Notes: generated from the sequence alone by a model not told the origin. A stretch of 64,000 nucleotides of DNA from Tectiglobus sp965223355 (GCA_965223355.1 CBDCWE010000003.1:1364001-1428000); one strand, 5' to 3'; positions 26,227 to 35,478 are shown, numbered from the stretch's first letter. Translations and numbers: made by a program.

Positions 26227-26865
26227 TTAAGCCGCGATATCGTTGGCGGTTTGATAAGCTGCAAACAGTTCCTTCGCGGCTCTTGCAACGTCATCTGCCG
26301 ATCGCCCCGGCGCGTAAAGCGTCGAGCCGATGCCAAATCCTGATGCGCCGGCGGCGATGTAGGCGCCAATGTTGCCGGCAGATATGCCGCCGACGGCCAG
26401 CAGCTTGGTTTCGGCGGGAAATACCGCGCGCCAGGCCTTGACAATCGGCGGCGGAATACCCTCCGCCGGAAACAGCTTCAACGCATCCGCGCCGATGGTC
26501 AGCGCGCTGAAGCCTTCGGTCGGGGTTGCAACGCCGGGCACGCAGATGAGACGTTCCGCCTTCGCCTCTTCGACGACATCGGGATCGAGATGCGGCATCA
26601 CGATCAATTCGCCGCCGGCATCGCGCACCTCAATGACATCCTCAGGGGTCATGACGGTTCCCGCTCCGACCATCGCCACTTCGCCGTGGCGCCGTGCCAG
26701 TCGTTCGATCGAGCGCAACGGATCGGGGGAGTTGAGCGGGATCTCGATAATCCGATACCCGGCCGCGACCAGACCATCCGACACCGCGTCAACATCCTCG
26801 ACCGTGATGCCACGAAGGATCGCGACCAGAGGACAGGCATCCAGTGCTGCGGCAAAGTCGACCAC
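26227..26865 (-). CDS. dgoA: 2-dehydro-3-deoxy-6-phosphogalactonate aldolase
   Basis: KDPGal/KDPG-type class I aldolase that cleaves 2-keto-3-deoxy-6-phosphogalactonate to pyruvate and glyceraldehyde 3-phosphate. Visible motifs are CPLVAILRGITVEDV, RIIEIPLNSPDPL (catalytic Glu), GAGTVMTPEDV and the Schiff-base lysine in ADALKLFPAEG. About 212 residues from a GTG at 26865. An upstream ATG (26940) would overlap dgoK by about 50 bases and adds residues unlike the family. It forms an operon with dgoK upstream. Confidence 0.9.
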   Translation of the reverse strand: MVDFAAALDACPLVAILRGITVEDVDAVSDGLVAAGYRIIEIPLNSPDPLRSIERLARRHGEVAMVGAGTVMTPEDVIEVRDAGGELIVMPHLDPDVVEEAKAERLICVPGVATPTEGFSALTIGADALKLFPAEGIPPPIVKAWRAVFPAETKLLAVGGISAGNIGAYIAAGASGFGIGSTLYAPGRSADDVARAAKELFAAYQTANDIAA

Positions 26866-26891
26866 GCCATCCTCCGTCCTATCGGCCGGCC

Positions 26892-27821
26892 TCAGTGGCC
26901 GGCCCGTTCCGCAATCGCAAGAGCCCCGCGCACGATGCAATCGTTGTCGACCGGCACGGTTGTCAAGCCCGCGATGCCGGCAGCCTTGGCATAGAGTTCG
27001 GCAAGTGTCGAGCCGGCCATCACGTAAAGTGGTTGATGGATGTCGCGGACGGCGGCGCGCAGTTCGAAGCCGATGAGCAGGCCCGACAGATATGAGGAAA
27101 CCCCGGTCTCCGGCAGGTCACCTGCAAGACACAATGTTCGCGCCGAGAACACGTGGTGCATGAGCGCGCCCGGTCCGCCGTCTTGCGCACTGGCTGCAAC
27201 GCCACGGGCAAACTCCGCCTCCTGCATGCCGCTCTCGTCGTGCCGCATGAGGCGGCCGAGGATCGTGTGCCCGCATAGCGCGGCAAAGATTTCACCGGTC
27301 ATGTAGGTGGCAAAGCTCATGATTTGACCACGCTCCAGTGCCGCCCACTTCGAATGTGTCCCTGGCAGGACGATCACGCCCTCGCCCAGATCGTGCGCGA
27401 TCATGGCGCCAAGGATCTGTGTTTCCTCGCCGCGCATGACGTCGGGCACGCCGTTGGCGCTCGTCGTTTGCAGGCCGGGGACGATAAACACATCGCGAAA
27501 CATATCGCATCGACAACCAAACCGCACGGTCATGAGGCTGCTGGCAACCGCATCGAGTCCTGCCGGACACCTGGTATAGGGAGCTTCAGCCCAGCCCTGC
27601 CGGCTGCCGATCATGCCGGACATCACAATCGGGACATCGCCGTCGCCGCCCGCCAACCGGCCAAGCGTGCGTTCCAGCACATCCTCGAAGCCGCCGTCGC
27701 GAACCGACAATATACCATCCGCCGTCTGGTGGCGGTCGACGATCGCACCATTGTCGGCAACGAGATAGGCGCGAAGCGACGTCGTCCCCCAGTCGATCGC
27801 GATGAGGCGCGCCGAGGTCAC
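26892..27821 (-). CDS. dgoK: 2-dehydro-3-deoxygalactonokinase
   Basis: A 309-residue kinase (DgoK family, ASKHA-type fold) that phosphorylates 2-keto-3-deoxygalactonate at C6, feeding DgoA. The phosphate-1 motif is LIAIDWGTTSLRAYLV; later PGTHSKWAAL and MTGEIFAAL are family hallmarks. It lies between the FAD dehydrogenase (4-base overlap, 27818-27821) and dgoA. No galactonate dehydratase (dgoD) or transporter is visible, so the upstream part of the pathway is elsewhere or different. Confidence 0.92.
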   Translation of the reverse strand: MTSARLIAIDWGTTSLRAYLVADNGAIVDRHQTADGILSVRDGGFEDVLERTLGRLAGGDGDVPIVMSGMIGSRQGWAEAPYTRCPAGLDAVASSLMTVRFGCRCDMFRDVFIVPGLQTTSANGVPDVMRGEETQILGAMIAHDLGEGVIVLPGTHSKWAALERGQIMSFATYMTGEIFAALCGHTILGRLMRHDESGMQEAEFARGVAASAQDGGPGALMHHVFSARTLCLAGDLPETGVSSYLSGLLIGFELRAAVRDIHQPLYVMAGSTLAELYAKAAGIAGLTTVPVDNDCIVRGALAIAERAGH

Positions 27822-29266
27822 AGCCGGATGACCTTGCCGGGGTTCATGATGTTCTGAGGGTCGAGGGCTCGTTTGACTATACGCATCATGTCCGCCTCGA
27901 TGCCTGTCTTGTAGTGCATGTTTTCATCGAGGCGCAGCCGCCCAATGCCATGTTCGGCGCTAATCGAGCCACCGAGTTCGACCACGAGATCGTGCACGAT
28001 GCGGTTGATTGCCTCGCGCTCGGTTCGAAAGGACGCGGTCTTGGACCAGTCGGCCGGCGCCATCGGATTGTAGTGGATGTTGCCGTCGCCGACATGGCCG
28101 AACGCGCAGGGCCGGATGCCGGGGTAGGCCGCCACGAGCGCTGCATTGGCACGGTCGATGAACGTGGCGATGCGCGAAACCGGCACGGACACGTCGTGCT
28201 TGATGCCAATACCAATCGCCTTTTGAGCCTCCGCCATGTCTTCGCGCATGCGCCAGAACCTTGCCGCCTGCTGGCCCGATGATGCGATCACGGCATCCTC
28301 CACCAAACCCATTGCCATGGCCTCGCCCAGCGCGCTCGTGAACGGGTCCGTCAGTGATCCCGGTTCGCCCTGGCCGCTGACTTCGGCCAGGACATACCAT
28401 GGGTGGCGGCTCGTCATCGGATCTTCATGGCCGGGGACCCCGGCCAGCAGGAACTCGATGATTGATCGCTGGCATAACTCGAAGGCCGACACCTGATCGC
28501 CCATCCGCGAGCGCATGTGACCGAGCAGCGTCACCGCATCGCGCGGGGACTTGAGCCCGAGCCACACGGTTTCGGATGCGGATGGCCTCGGGAATAGCCT
28601 CAGCACCGCCGCCGTAACGATGCCGAGCGTCCCTTCCGCGCCGATGAACAGGTGCTTCAAGTCGTAGCCGGTATTGTCCTTGCGCAAGCCGCGCAGGCCG
28701 TCCCAGACGTCGCCGTTCGCTAGCACCACTTCCAGGCCAAGCACCAGCGCGCGGGTGTTGCCGTAGCGCAGAACCTGGGTGCCGCCGGCGTTGGTCGACA
28801 AGTTGCCGCCGATTTGGCACGAGCCTTCCGCACCGAGGCTCAACGGAAACAGGCGATCGTTGTCATCGGCAATCTGCTGGATGGTCCGCAGCACAACGCC
28901 GGCCTCAACCGTCAGCGTGTCGTTATCGAGATCAATCGCGCGTACTTTGTTCATGCGCTGCGTTGAGACGATCACTTCGCTCATATCGTTGTGCGGCTGG
29001 CTGCCGCCTGTCAGGCCGGTGTTGCCGCCTTGTGGAACGATTGGCGTGGCAGTCTCGGCGCAGACCGTGACGATGGCGGCCACCTCCCGGGTTGATTGCG
29101 GCCTCAGTACCAGCGCCACCTTGCCGACGTAATCATCGCGCCAACTCTGACAGTAAGGTTCGGTATCAGCGACACCATCCAGATATCCGGCCGGGCCGAC
29201 GATCGCTTTCAGTCTTTCGATCACATCGCCTGATACGGGTTTCGCCGCTCGCAACGGTTCCGTCAT
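27818..29266 (-). CDS. FAD-binding oxidoreductase, D-2-hydroxyacid dehydrogenase type
   Basis: About 482 residues with an N-terminal PCMH-type FAD domain (PIVPQGGNTGLTGGSQPH, LGAEGSCQIGGNLSTNAGG, LFIGAEGTLGIVTAA) and a C-terminal cap containing FGHVGDGNIHYNP, where the His residues bind a metal in D-2-hydroxyglutarate and D-lactate dehydrogenases. It probably oxidises a D-2-hydroxy acid to the 2-keto acid and passes electrons to a flavoprotein or quinone. Three close start choices exist (29296, 29275, 29266); I use MTEPLRAAKPV. It overlaps dgoK by 4 bases, so its substrate may be linked to sugar-acid breakdown. Confidence 0.88.
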   Translation of the reverse strand: MTEPLRAAKPVSGDVIERLKAIVGPAGYLDGVADTEPYCQSWRDDYVGKVALVLRPQSTREVAAIVTVCAETATPIVPQGGNTGLTGGSQPHNDMSEVIVSTQRMNKVRAIDLDNDTLTVEAGVVLRTIQQIADDNDRLFPLSLGAEGSCQIGGNLSTNAGGTQVLRYGNTRALVLGLEVVLANGDVWDGLRGLRKDNTGYDLKHLFIGAEGTLGIVTAAVLRLFPRPSASETVWLGLKSPRDAVTLLGHMRSRMGDQVSAFELCQRSIIEFLLAGVPGHEDPMTSRHPWYVLAEVSGQGEPGSLTDPFTSALGEAMAMGLVEDAVIASSGQQAARFWRMREDMAEAQKAIGIGIKHDVSVPVSRIATFIDRANAALVAAYPGIRPCAFGHVGDGNIHYNPMAPADWSKTASFRTEREAINRIVHDLVVELGGSISAEHGIGRLRLDENMHYKTGIEADMMRIVKRALDPQNIMNPGKVIRL

Positions 29267-29596
29267 CGCCGACATCCTCGGTGTTGGGGGTTCCATGGAA
29301 ATGGCGTTGAGTGTATCAGCCAGGATATGGAGGACAAGACCACCAACCTCGATCTCGGCCGACCGTCAGGCAGCCGTCGTGCGCTCGGCAACCGGCTGCT
29401 GGTTTGGCGGGAAAGCCCTGGCGTTGTCGAGGCCGCGACCGGGCCTGATCAGGCCAATTCCGCCGGCTTTGGCTTGGTCCATGGCGGCGCTCATCCGGCT
29501 TACCTGCGCACGGCAACGAGCCTTGCCGCGACGTGGTGCGACGCGCCCGGCACCACGCGCCGTCGTGTGATGCTGTCGCGGTCGTCAGGTTGTCAC

Positions 29597-29733
29597 TAGA
29601 TCATCGTGCTTTAAGTTGGAACCGCTATTGCGGTTCCAACTTAAAGCACAAAGATGATCGCCACTTTAGAAGCGAGCAACTTTCTGCCTTTATTCGGGAT
29701 CGTTCCGATTCCGAATAAAGGCAGGTTGCTCTA
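29597..29733 (-). repeat. Repeat A copy 5 (full length, inverted)
   Basis: A complete two-hairpin copy on the minus strand. The loop of hairpin 2 reads CTATTG on the plus strand. TAGA at 29597 and TCTA at 29730-29733 mark the ends. The preceding 300 bases (29297-29596) hold no gene I can support. The next gene starts 2 bases after the element. Confidence 0.9.
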
Positions 29734-29734
29734 A

Positions 29735-30433
29735 GTGGGGGCGCCGGTGCATCGTTACGCGATCTATTTTGTCCCGCCGGCGCACACACCGCTGTGGCGC
29801 TATGGCTGTGCCGCGCTCGGCTACGACAGCTGGAGCGGTGAAGTCACCGCGCGTCATGCACACGCGTTCTTCTCATCACCACGCATTGCCGAGTGGACTA
29901 ACGATCCGGGCCGATATGGGTTCCACGCAACATTGAAGCCGCCGTTCGCTTTAAGGGAGGGGCGCACGATCGAGGAACTGGAGGCAGCCGCAACGACCTT
30001 CGCCAACACCAGAGGAACGTTTGTTGTCGAGCGCTTGGCCGTGCGCGCACTCGGCGGGTTCCTGGCCCTCGTGCCGGTCACGAACTGCGACGAGCTCCAG
30101 CGCTTGGCGGCTGATTGCGTCACGGCGTTTGAGCCGTTTCGGGCGCCGCTCACTGCAGCTGATCGCGCGCACCGTCTTAAGAGCCCCCTGACGGCCAACC
30201 AGATCGCCCATCTCGATCGCTGGGGCTATCCTTATGTGTTTGACGAATTCCGCTTTCACATGACGCTGACCGGTCGCTTGCCGGAGGGCCCGAAAGCGGC
30301 TGCTTTGGCGGCGTTGGAGGACCTCTACCGATCGATCAACCAAGCCGTTACCTTCGATGCTGTAACCATCTGCGAGCAACCGGACCGCGCAGCGCGTTTC
30401 CGGGTGAGACGGAGGTTCGCGTTTGGCGGGTGA
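29735..30433 (+). CDS. DUF1045 family protein (2H phosphoesterase-like)
   Basis: A 232-residue protein with the two His-x-Thr motifs of the 2H phosphoesterase superfamily: YGFHATLKPPF (about residues 63-73) and FRFHMTLTGRLP (about 172-183). DUF1045 proteins are often found in phosphonate-utilisation loci, but no phn genes are nearby. Start could be GTG 29735 or GTG 29747; the first lies 2 bases from the end of repeat A. It overlaps the next gene by 11 bases. Confidence 0.85.
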   Translation: MGAPVHRYAIYFVPPAHTPLWRYGCAALGYDSWSGEVTARHAHAFFSSPRIAEWTNDPGRYGFHATLKPPFALREGRTIEELEAAATTFANTRGTFVVERLAVRALGGFLALVPVTNCDELQRLAADCVTAFEPFRAPLTAADRAHRLKSPLTANQIAHLDRWGYPYVFDEFRFHMTLTGRLPEGPKAAALAALEDLYRSINQAVTFDAVTICEQPDRAARFRVRRRFAFGG

Positions 30434-31352
30434 TCAACAACGTCCACCGCTGATCGGCCTCTACGGCCGGGTTCCGCACGGGCTCCTGGCCGTGCCCGAG
30501 CACGCCTTTCAATGTTCGCCCGGCGTGCCCGGCGCGCGCTTGCTCACCGATTTGCAGTCCGGCTCGCTGGATCAACTGATCGTGCATGCACCGCCCAGCA
30601 CTTTGGAGCGCCGTCACGTCGTCGCGCTGGCATTGCAAGCGTTGCGCCCGGGTGCGCCATTGACCGTGTTTGCCGCCAATAGAAAGGGCGGCACCCGGCT
30701 GGCGAAAGAGCTCGCCGGCTTTGGTTGCGCGGCGAGCACCAGCCCCAAGCGCCATCACCAGATTGTCGATACGATCCGCGCCGGCGAGGTTTGCGGCATA
30801 GAACAGGCGGTGGCGCAAGGCGAAGCCCGGTTCATCGCAGCGCTAGGGCTATTTTCGCAGCCGGGTCTGTTCAGTTGGGACCGGGCCGATCCCGGCAGCT
30901 TACTGTTGCTGCGCCATCTGCCGCCATTGACAGGGCGCGGTGCAGACCTCGGCTGCGGCTACGGGCTGCTCGCCCACCATCTGCGCGAAACCGCAAACGC
31001 CACCGAACTCTTTCTCGTCGATATCGACAAGCGTGCCCTCGACGTCGCCGGGCGTAACGTCTGCGGTGATGGCGTGACGACCATCTGGGCCGACGTCAGG
31101 ACTGCCGTCAATCTGCCGCAGCATCTGGATTTCATCGTCATGAACCCGCCGTTTCACGACGGTGGCAAAGAAGATCGGGGACTGGGCGATGCCTTTATTC
31201 GCAGAGCCGCCCAGATGCTGCGGCCGGATGGTCAGCTATGGCTGACGGCCAATCGCCACTTGCCGTATGAACCGGTACTGGCGGCCCATTTCAGCACGCG
31301 TGCGTTGGTCGAGCAGGCCGGCGGATACAAAATATACTGTGCAATCAAATGA
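30423..31352 (+). CDS. rsmC: RsmC-like 16S rRNA guanine-N2 methyltransferase
   Basis: A 309-residue protein of the RsmC/RlmG class: an N-terminal inactive methyltransferase-like half and a C-terminal catalytic half with GRGADLGCGYGLLAHHL (SAM site) and the NPPFHDGGKED motif for base-amine methylation. E. coli RsmC makes m2G1207 in 16S rRNA. The start is a TTG at 30423 that overlaps DUF1045. The end overlaps rsuA by 4 bases, which supports a three-gene operon. Confidence 0.85.
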   Translation: MAGDQQRPPLIGLYGRVPHGLLAVPEHAFQCSPGVPGARLLTDLQSGSLDQLIVHAPPSTLERRHVVALALQALRPGAPLTVFAANRKGGTRLAKELAGFGCAASTSPKRHHQIVDTIRAGEVCGIEQAVAQGEARFIAALGLFSQPGLFSWDRADPGSLLLLRHLPPLTGRGADLGCGYGLLAHHLRETANATELFLVDIDKRALDVAGRNVCGDGVTTIWADVRTAVNLPQHLDFIVMNPPFHDGGKEDRGLGDAFIRRAAQMLRPDGQLWLTANRHLPYEPVLAAHFSTRALVEQAGGYKIYCAIK

Positions 31353-32101
31353 GTGAGACAGCCCCGTCAATGCGCCTCGATCGCCTGCTGGCCGGTCTCG
31401 GCTACGGCACCCGCAACGACATCCGCCGCCTCGCCAGGCAGGGCCAAATCGCGATTGACGGCCAACCGCTCCGTGATCCGAGCTGCAAGATCGTGCCGGA
31501 TGCGGCGCTGTCGCGGTCGTTGCGGATATCGGGTGAGGTCGTCGATCCCCTTCCGGGCATGGTCATACTGATGCACAAGCCGGCCGGTGTGACCTGCAGC
31601 CGCCAGGACGCCGGTCCGCTGGTCTACGACCTGCTGCCCGATCGGTGGCGGGCGCGCAAACCTGCCCTCTCGACAATTGGCAGGCTTGATAAGGAAACAT
31701 CTGGCCTGCTGCTGTTGACGGATGACGGCGATCTGCTGCACCGCATCATTTCACCCCGGGCCAAGATCGCCAAGGTCTATCGCGCGATCTTGGCACGGCC
31801 CGTGCGCGGCGACGCGGCCGAGATCTTCGCCGCCGGCAAACTCACCCTGGCCGGTGATACCAAGCCGCTGCTGCCTGCCGCACTCACATTTGTCAGCACG
31901 GCGGCCGGTGACAAGCCGGAGGTCGTGATCACCATTCATGAGGGTCGCTACCATCAGGTGCGCCGGATGTTTGCTGCGATCGGCAACCACGTCGACGGCC
32001 TCCATCGCGAGCGGATCGGCGGCTTGGCGTTACCTGCGGATCTGTTGCCGGGCACATTCAGGCTGATGAGCGCCGCTGACGTTGCCTTGATCTTTGCGTG
32101 A
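31349..32101 (+). CDS. rsuA: 16S rRNA pseudouridine synthase, RsuA/RluB family
   Basis: A 250-residue enzyme with an N-terminal S4 RNA-binding domain (MRLDRLLAGLGYGTRNDI) and the catalytic motif GRLDKETSGLLLLT with the essential Asp. The later block HEGRYHQVRRMFAAIG is typical. RsuA makes pseudouridine 516 in 16S rRNA. Its ATG overlaps the rsmC stop (31349-31352), tying two small-subunit rRNA modification enzymes together. Confidence 0.88.
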   Translation: MSETAPSMRLDRLLAGLGYGTRNDIRRLARQGQIAIDGQPLRDPSCKIVPDAALSRSLRISGEVVDPLPGMVILMHKPAGVTCSRQDAGPLVYDLLPDRWRARKPALSTIGRLDKETSGLLLLTDDGDLLHRIISPRAKIAKVYRAILARPVRGDAAEIFAAGKLTLAGDTKPLLPAALTFVSTAAGDKPEVVITIHEGRYHQVRRMFAAIGNHVDGLHRERIGGLALPADLLPGTFRLMSAADVALIFA

Positions 32102-32228
32102 GTGACGACCGTGCGGCTCACGCTCCCGCCCCCTTGCTTTCACGGCCAAAATCGTCGACCTAGGGGCCAAGCTCAACCAAGCCCAACCAAGTCCCAGGAA
32201 ACACAAAGCGCGTGTTGGAGAAACTGCC

Positions 32229-33224
32229 ATGGCATTCAAAGCCCTTGTCGTCGACCGGTCCGATGACGGCAAATCGTCTGCTACCGTCCGGGAACTTGAC
32301 GAGGCGCGCCTGCCCGCCGACGGCGACGTCACGGTCGCGGTCGAATATTCGACGGTCAACTACAAGGACGGACTTTGCGTCAACGGCCTCGGTGGCTTGG
32401 TCCGCAGCTTCCCGCATGTTCCCGGCATCGATTTCGCCGGTACGGTCGAGGCATCGTCCGACGATCGCTATCAGCCCGGTGACAAGGTCGTGCTCACTGG
32501 CTGGCGGGTCGGTGAGGTTTGGTGGGGCGGTTATGCAACGCGGGCCAAGGTTAAGGCCGATTGGCTGGTGCCACTGCCGGACGGCCTGACCAGCCGCCAG
32601 GCGATGGCCGTCGGCACCGCCGGATTTACGGCGATGCTCGCCATTATCGCGCTTGAGAACCACGGCCTTGAAACCGGCGACGGTGACGTTCTGGTAACGG
32701 GAGCGGCCGGCGGCGTCGGCTCAGTTGCGACGGCGATCTTGGCAAAGCTCGGCCACGGCGTTGCCGCCGTCACCGGCCGGCCCGAACAGGGCGCCTACCT
32801 GACGAGCCTCGGTGCGCGCCGCATCATCGCCCGCGGCGACATCGACACACCGAGCGGCAGGCCGCTCGAAAAGGAGCAGTGGAGTGGCTGCATCGACGCT
32901 GTTGGCGGTGCGATGCTTGCCAATGTTCTGACCCAGATGAGGTATGGTTCATCCGTTGCCGCGGTCGGTCTGGCCGGCGGCAACAAGCTCGAAACCACGG
33001 TCATTCCATTCCTGCTGCGCGGCGTAAATCTGCTCGGAATAGATTCCGTGATGCAACCCTACGACAACCGCCTCGCCGCGTGGCAGCGGATCGCGACGGA
33101 TTTGCCGCTTGATAAGCTCGAAGCGATGGTTCAGCCGGCCGTACTGGAGGACCTGCCGGGGCTCGCCCGCGATATCCTCAAAGGGCAGGTCAAGGGCCGT
33201 GTCGTGATTGACGTTAACGCGTGA
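32229..33224 (+). CDS. acuI: Acrylyl-CoA reductase (NADPH), AcuI/YhdH type
   Basis: A 331-residue MDR-superfamily oxidoreductase without the zinc sites. Family marks are VEYSTVNYKDGLCVNG, HVPGIDFAGTV, AVGTAGFTAMLAI and the nucleotide motif VTGAAGGVGSVATAIL. AcuI reduces acrylyl-CoA to propionyl-CoA, important in DMSP and 3-hydroxypropionate metabolism and in detoxifying acryloyl-CoA. No DMSP genes are nearby. It stands alone between rsuA and the transaldolase. Confidence 0.9.
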   Translation: MAFKALVVDRSDDGKSSATVRELDEARLPADGDVTVAVEYSTVNYKDGLCVNGLGGLVRSFPHVPGIDFAGTVEASSDDRYQPGDKVVLTGWRVGEVWWGGYATRAKVKADWLVPLPDGLTSRQAMAVGTAGFTAMLAIIALENHGLETGDGDVLVTGAAGGVGSVATAILAKLGHGVAAVTGRPEQGAYLTSLGARRIIARGDIDTPSGRPLEKEQWSGCIDAVGGAMLANVLTQMRYGSSVAAVGLAGGNKLETTVIPFLLRGVNLLGIDSVMQPYDNRLAAWQRIATDLPLDKLEAMVQPAVLEDLPGLARDILKGQVKGRVVIDVNA

Positions 33225-33270
33225 TCGTTCGGGCATCGCCTCATACGACATCTCACCGGAGAAACGCCGC

Positions 33271-33996
33271 ATGCGAACGCTTGAAGAATTGAAGGTCAAA
33301 ATTTTCGCCGACGGTGCCGATTTCGACGGCATTGTCGAGATGGCTCAGAACCCGATGGTCAAGGGCTTTACAACCAACCCTTCGCTGATCGCCAAGGCCG
33401 GAGAAACCGACTACGAGGCGTTTGCCCGGCGCGTGGTCGCAGCAGTACCCGACAAGCCGTTGTCGTTCGAAGTCTTCGCCGATGATTTTCCGACGATGAT
33501 CAAACAGGGGCGCGTCATCGCGAGCTGGGCTGACAACGTCAACGTCAAGGTGCCGGTTACCAATACCAAGGCGGCGTTTTCCGGCGAGGTGATTTCGACC
33601 TTGTCGAATGCCAGGGTTGTTCTCAACATTACGGCCATCTTCACCCCGGCCCAGGTCAAGGCCGTTGCCGATGCTCTTGCCCCGGATGCGCCGGCGATCG
33701 TTTCGGTGTTTGCCGGGCGCATAGCCGATACCGGCATTGATCCCATCCCGATGATGAAGGACTGCCTGGAAATCCTCGCCTCACGACCCAAGGCCGAATT
33801 GCTGTGGGCGTCCACCCGCGAGTTCGTGAACATCTATCAGGCCAATGACATGGGTTGCCATATCATCACCGCGCCCAACGAAACTATCAAAAAACTGTCC
33901 CTGGTCGGCAAGGACCTCAACCAATATTCGCAGGAAACCGTGCAGGCCTTCTACAAGGATGCGACATCGTCGAACTTCAGCATTCGCACGACGTAA
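33271..33996 (+). CDS. tal: Transaldolase (short TalC/Fsa-like form)
   Basis: A 241-residue TIM-barrel enzyme of the short transaldolase subfamily. The Schiff-base lysine is K93 in DNVNVKVPVT. Other marks are IKGFTTNPSL-type KGFTTNPSLIAKAGE and SVFAGRIADTGIDP. It transfers dihydroxyacetone units in the non-oxidative pentose phosphate pathway, or acts as a fructose 6-phosphate aldolase; length and motifs do not separate these. The start at 33271 fits the family; an upstream in-frame codon at 33208 would overlap acuI. Confidence 0.9.
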   Translation: MRTLEELKVKIFADGADFDGIVEMAQNPMVKGFTTNPSLIAKAGETDYEAFARRVVAAVPDKPLSFEVFADDFPTMIKQGRVIASWADNVNVKVPVTNTKAAFSGEVISTLSNARVVLNITAIFTPAQVKAVADALAPDAPAIVSVFAGRIADTGIDPIPMMKDCLEILASRPKAELLWASTREFVNIYQANDMGCHIITAPNETIKKLSLVGKDLNQYSQETVQAFYKDATSSNFSIRTT

Positions 33997-34116
33997 TCCA
34001 GCATATTTCGGCGGGCGCCGAATGGCTGTTTAAAGGCGGCGCTGCAACAGCCCGGATTTGTGCGCATGACCGCCTCAAGGCTGACCATTGTCGTCAGCTT
34101 CCGGCCAGCCTGAAAC

Positions 34117-34128
34117 TGGTATATGGTG
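34117..34128 (-). promoter_or_regulatory. Candidate regulator half-site upstream of takP
   Basis: ACCATATACCAG (minus strand) is identical to 12 bases of the candidate GntR site at 48421-48438. It lies 87 bases upstream of the takP start, a promoter-like position. A single partial match; it could be chance. Confidence 0.35.
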
Positions 34129-34214
34129 CAGCGCCGGTCAAACAGCCGTCCGCTGAATTTTTGACCGAGGAACGACAGAAGAACAGTTTAAAGGGTGAAA
34201 GGGAGATCCCTGGA

Positions 34215-35315
34215 ATGAAGCGAAGAGAGTTTCTTCAAAAGGCTGGTGGTGTTGCCGCAGCCGGTGCAGCAACCGCTGCCCTTGCAACGCCTGCGATTTC
34301 GCAAGGCAAAAAGGAAATGACCATCGTGTCGACCTGGCCGCGGGACTTTCCCGGTCTCGGGATTTCGGCACAGCGCCTTGCTGCGCGTATCACGCAGCTG
34401 TCGGAAGGTCGCCTGACGACGAAATACTTCGCAGCAGGTGAGAAAGTCGGCGCATTCGACTCATTCGACGAAGTCGCCTCCGGCAACTCCAACGCCTACA
34501 TTGCCGCCGACTACTACTGGAAAGGCAAGCATCCGGGCTGGGCTTACTTCACCGCCGTTCCGTTCGGCATGACGACGGTTGAATGGAATGCCTGGATCAA
34601 GTTTGCCGGCGGTCAGCAGCTCTGGGATGAAATCGCCGACGGCTTCGGCCTGAAGTGCATCACCTGCGGCGCGACCGGTACGCAGATGGGCGGCTGGTTC
34701 AACAAGGAGATCGAAACCGCCGACGACCTCAAAGGCCTCAAGATGCGCATCCCGGGCCTCGGCGGCGACGTCATGGCCAAACTCGGTGCATCGCCGGTGT
34801 CGCTGCCGGGCGGCCAGATTTTCGAGAACCTGGTGTCTGGCGCCATCGATGCAACCGAGTGGGTTGGTCCCTACAACGACTACTTCATGAAGTTTTACGA
34901 AGCCGCCAAGTTCTACTACTGGCCGGGTTTCCACGAGCCAGGCGGCGGGTTGTCGTTCGGTTTCAACAAGCAGTGGTGGACGGGCCTGTCCGATTGGGAA
35001 CGTGCCATCATCACCGCTGCGGCCATGGAGGAGCATGCCGCTCAATACGAAGAAGCCCAGGCCAATAACGGTAAGTACCTGGCCAAGATGGTCAACGAGA
35101 ACGGCGTTGTCCTGAAGAAATTCAACGACGAGATCTATGACAGCTTCGGTCGAGCCTCCGAGGAAGTCTATGAACAAACACGCGACCACAGCGCGTTGGC
35201 AAAGAAGATCGACGATGCCTACAAGAAATCGATGAAAGAAATCGGCGGCTGGCAGTCGATTGCCGAGGTTGCGTTCTCCAACCAGCGCAACCGCGTGCTG
35301 GGCATCACGTTCTGA
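34215..35315 (+). CDS. TRAP transporter substrate-binding protein, TakP/DctP type
   Basis: A 366-residue periplasmic solute receptor. The N-terminus MKRREFLQKAGGVAAAGAAT is a twin-arginine (Tat) signal, unusual among most DctP proteins but common in the TakP group for 2-keto acids and related monocarboxylates. The conserved MRIPGLGGDVMAKLG block (Arg contacting the substrate carboxylate) and ATEWVGPYNDYFM are visible. It delivers substrate to the DctQ/DctM permease encoded next. A strong hairpin follows the gene, which probably keeps receptor mRNA higher than permease mRNA. Confidence 0.92.
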   Translation: MKRREFLQKAGGVAAAGAATAALATPAISQGKKEMTIVSTWPRDFPGLGISAQRLAARITQLSEGRLTTKYFAAGEKVGAFDSFDEVASGNSNAYIAADYYWKGKHPGWAYFTAVPFGMTTVEWNAWIKFAGGQQLWDEIADGFGLKCITCGATGTQMGGWFNKEIETADDLKGLKMRIPGLGGDVMAKLGASPVSLPGGQIFENLVSGAIDATEWVGPYNDYFMKFYEAAKFYYWPGFHEPGGGLSFGFNKQWWTGLSDWERAIITAAAMEEHAAQYEEAQANNGKYLAKMVNENGVVLKKFNDEIYDSFGRASEEVYEQTRDHSALAKKIDDAYKKSMKEIGGWQSIAEVAFSNQRNRVLGITF

Positions 35316-35328
35316 TCCAGCCGAAGTA

Positions 35329-35365
35329 TCACCGGCCGGCCATCGTGTTGCTACCCGGCCGGTGA
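35329..35365 (+). terminator. Strong intercistronic hairpin after takP
   Basis: TCACCGGCCGG pairs perfectly with CCGGCCGGTGA across a 15-base loop (11-bp stem). No T-run follows, so it is more likely a partial terminator or an mRNA-stabilising stem between receptor and permease genes. Three copies of TCTGGG follow at 35371-35388. Confidence 0.75.
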
Positions 35366-35442
35366 TGAGGTCTGGGTCTGGGTCTGGGCCCGTTACGGCA
35401 TAGATCGACCCGGCGCGGATTACAGGCCGCGCCGGTTCCACA

Positions 35443-35478
35443 CTTCGAACGAACCTTCGAACAGACCTTCGAACGAAT
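35443..35478 (+). repeat. Three 12-bp direct repeats with TTCGAA palindromes
   Basis: CTTCGAACGAAC, CTTCGAACAGAC and CTTCGAACGAAT in tandem, ending 67 bases before the small permease start. Each unit contains the palindrome TTCGAA at a 12-base period, just over one helical turn. It could be an operator or simply a tandem duplication. Confidence 0.8.

Noticed and set aside
29327..29599. 90-codon plus-strand frame before repeat A copy 5
   Set aside because: Runs into the repeat, no family pattern, several equivalent overlapping frames.
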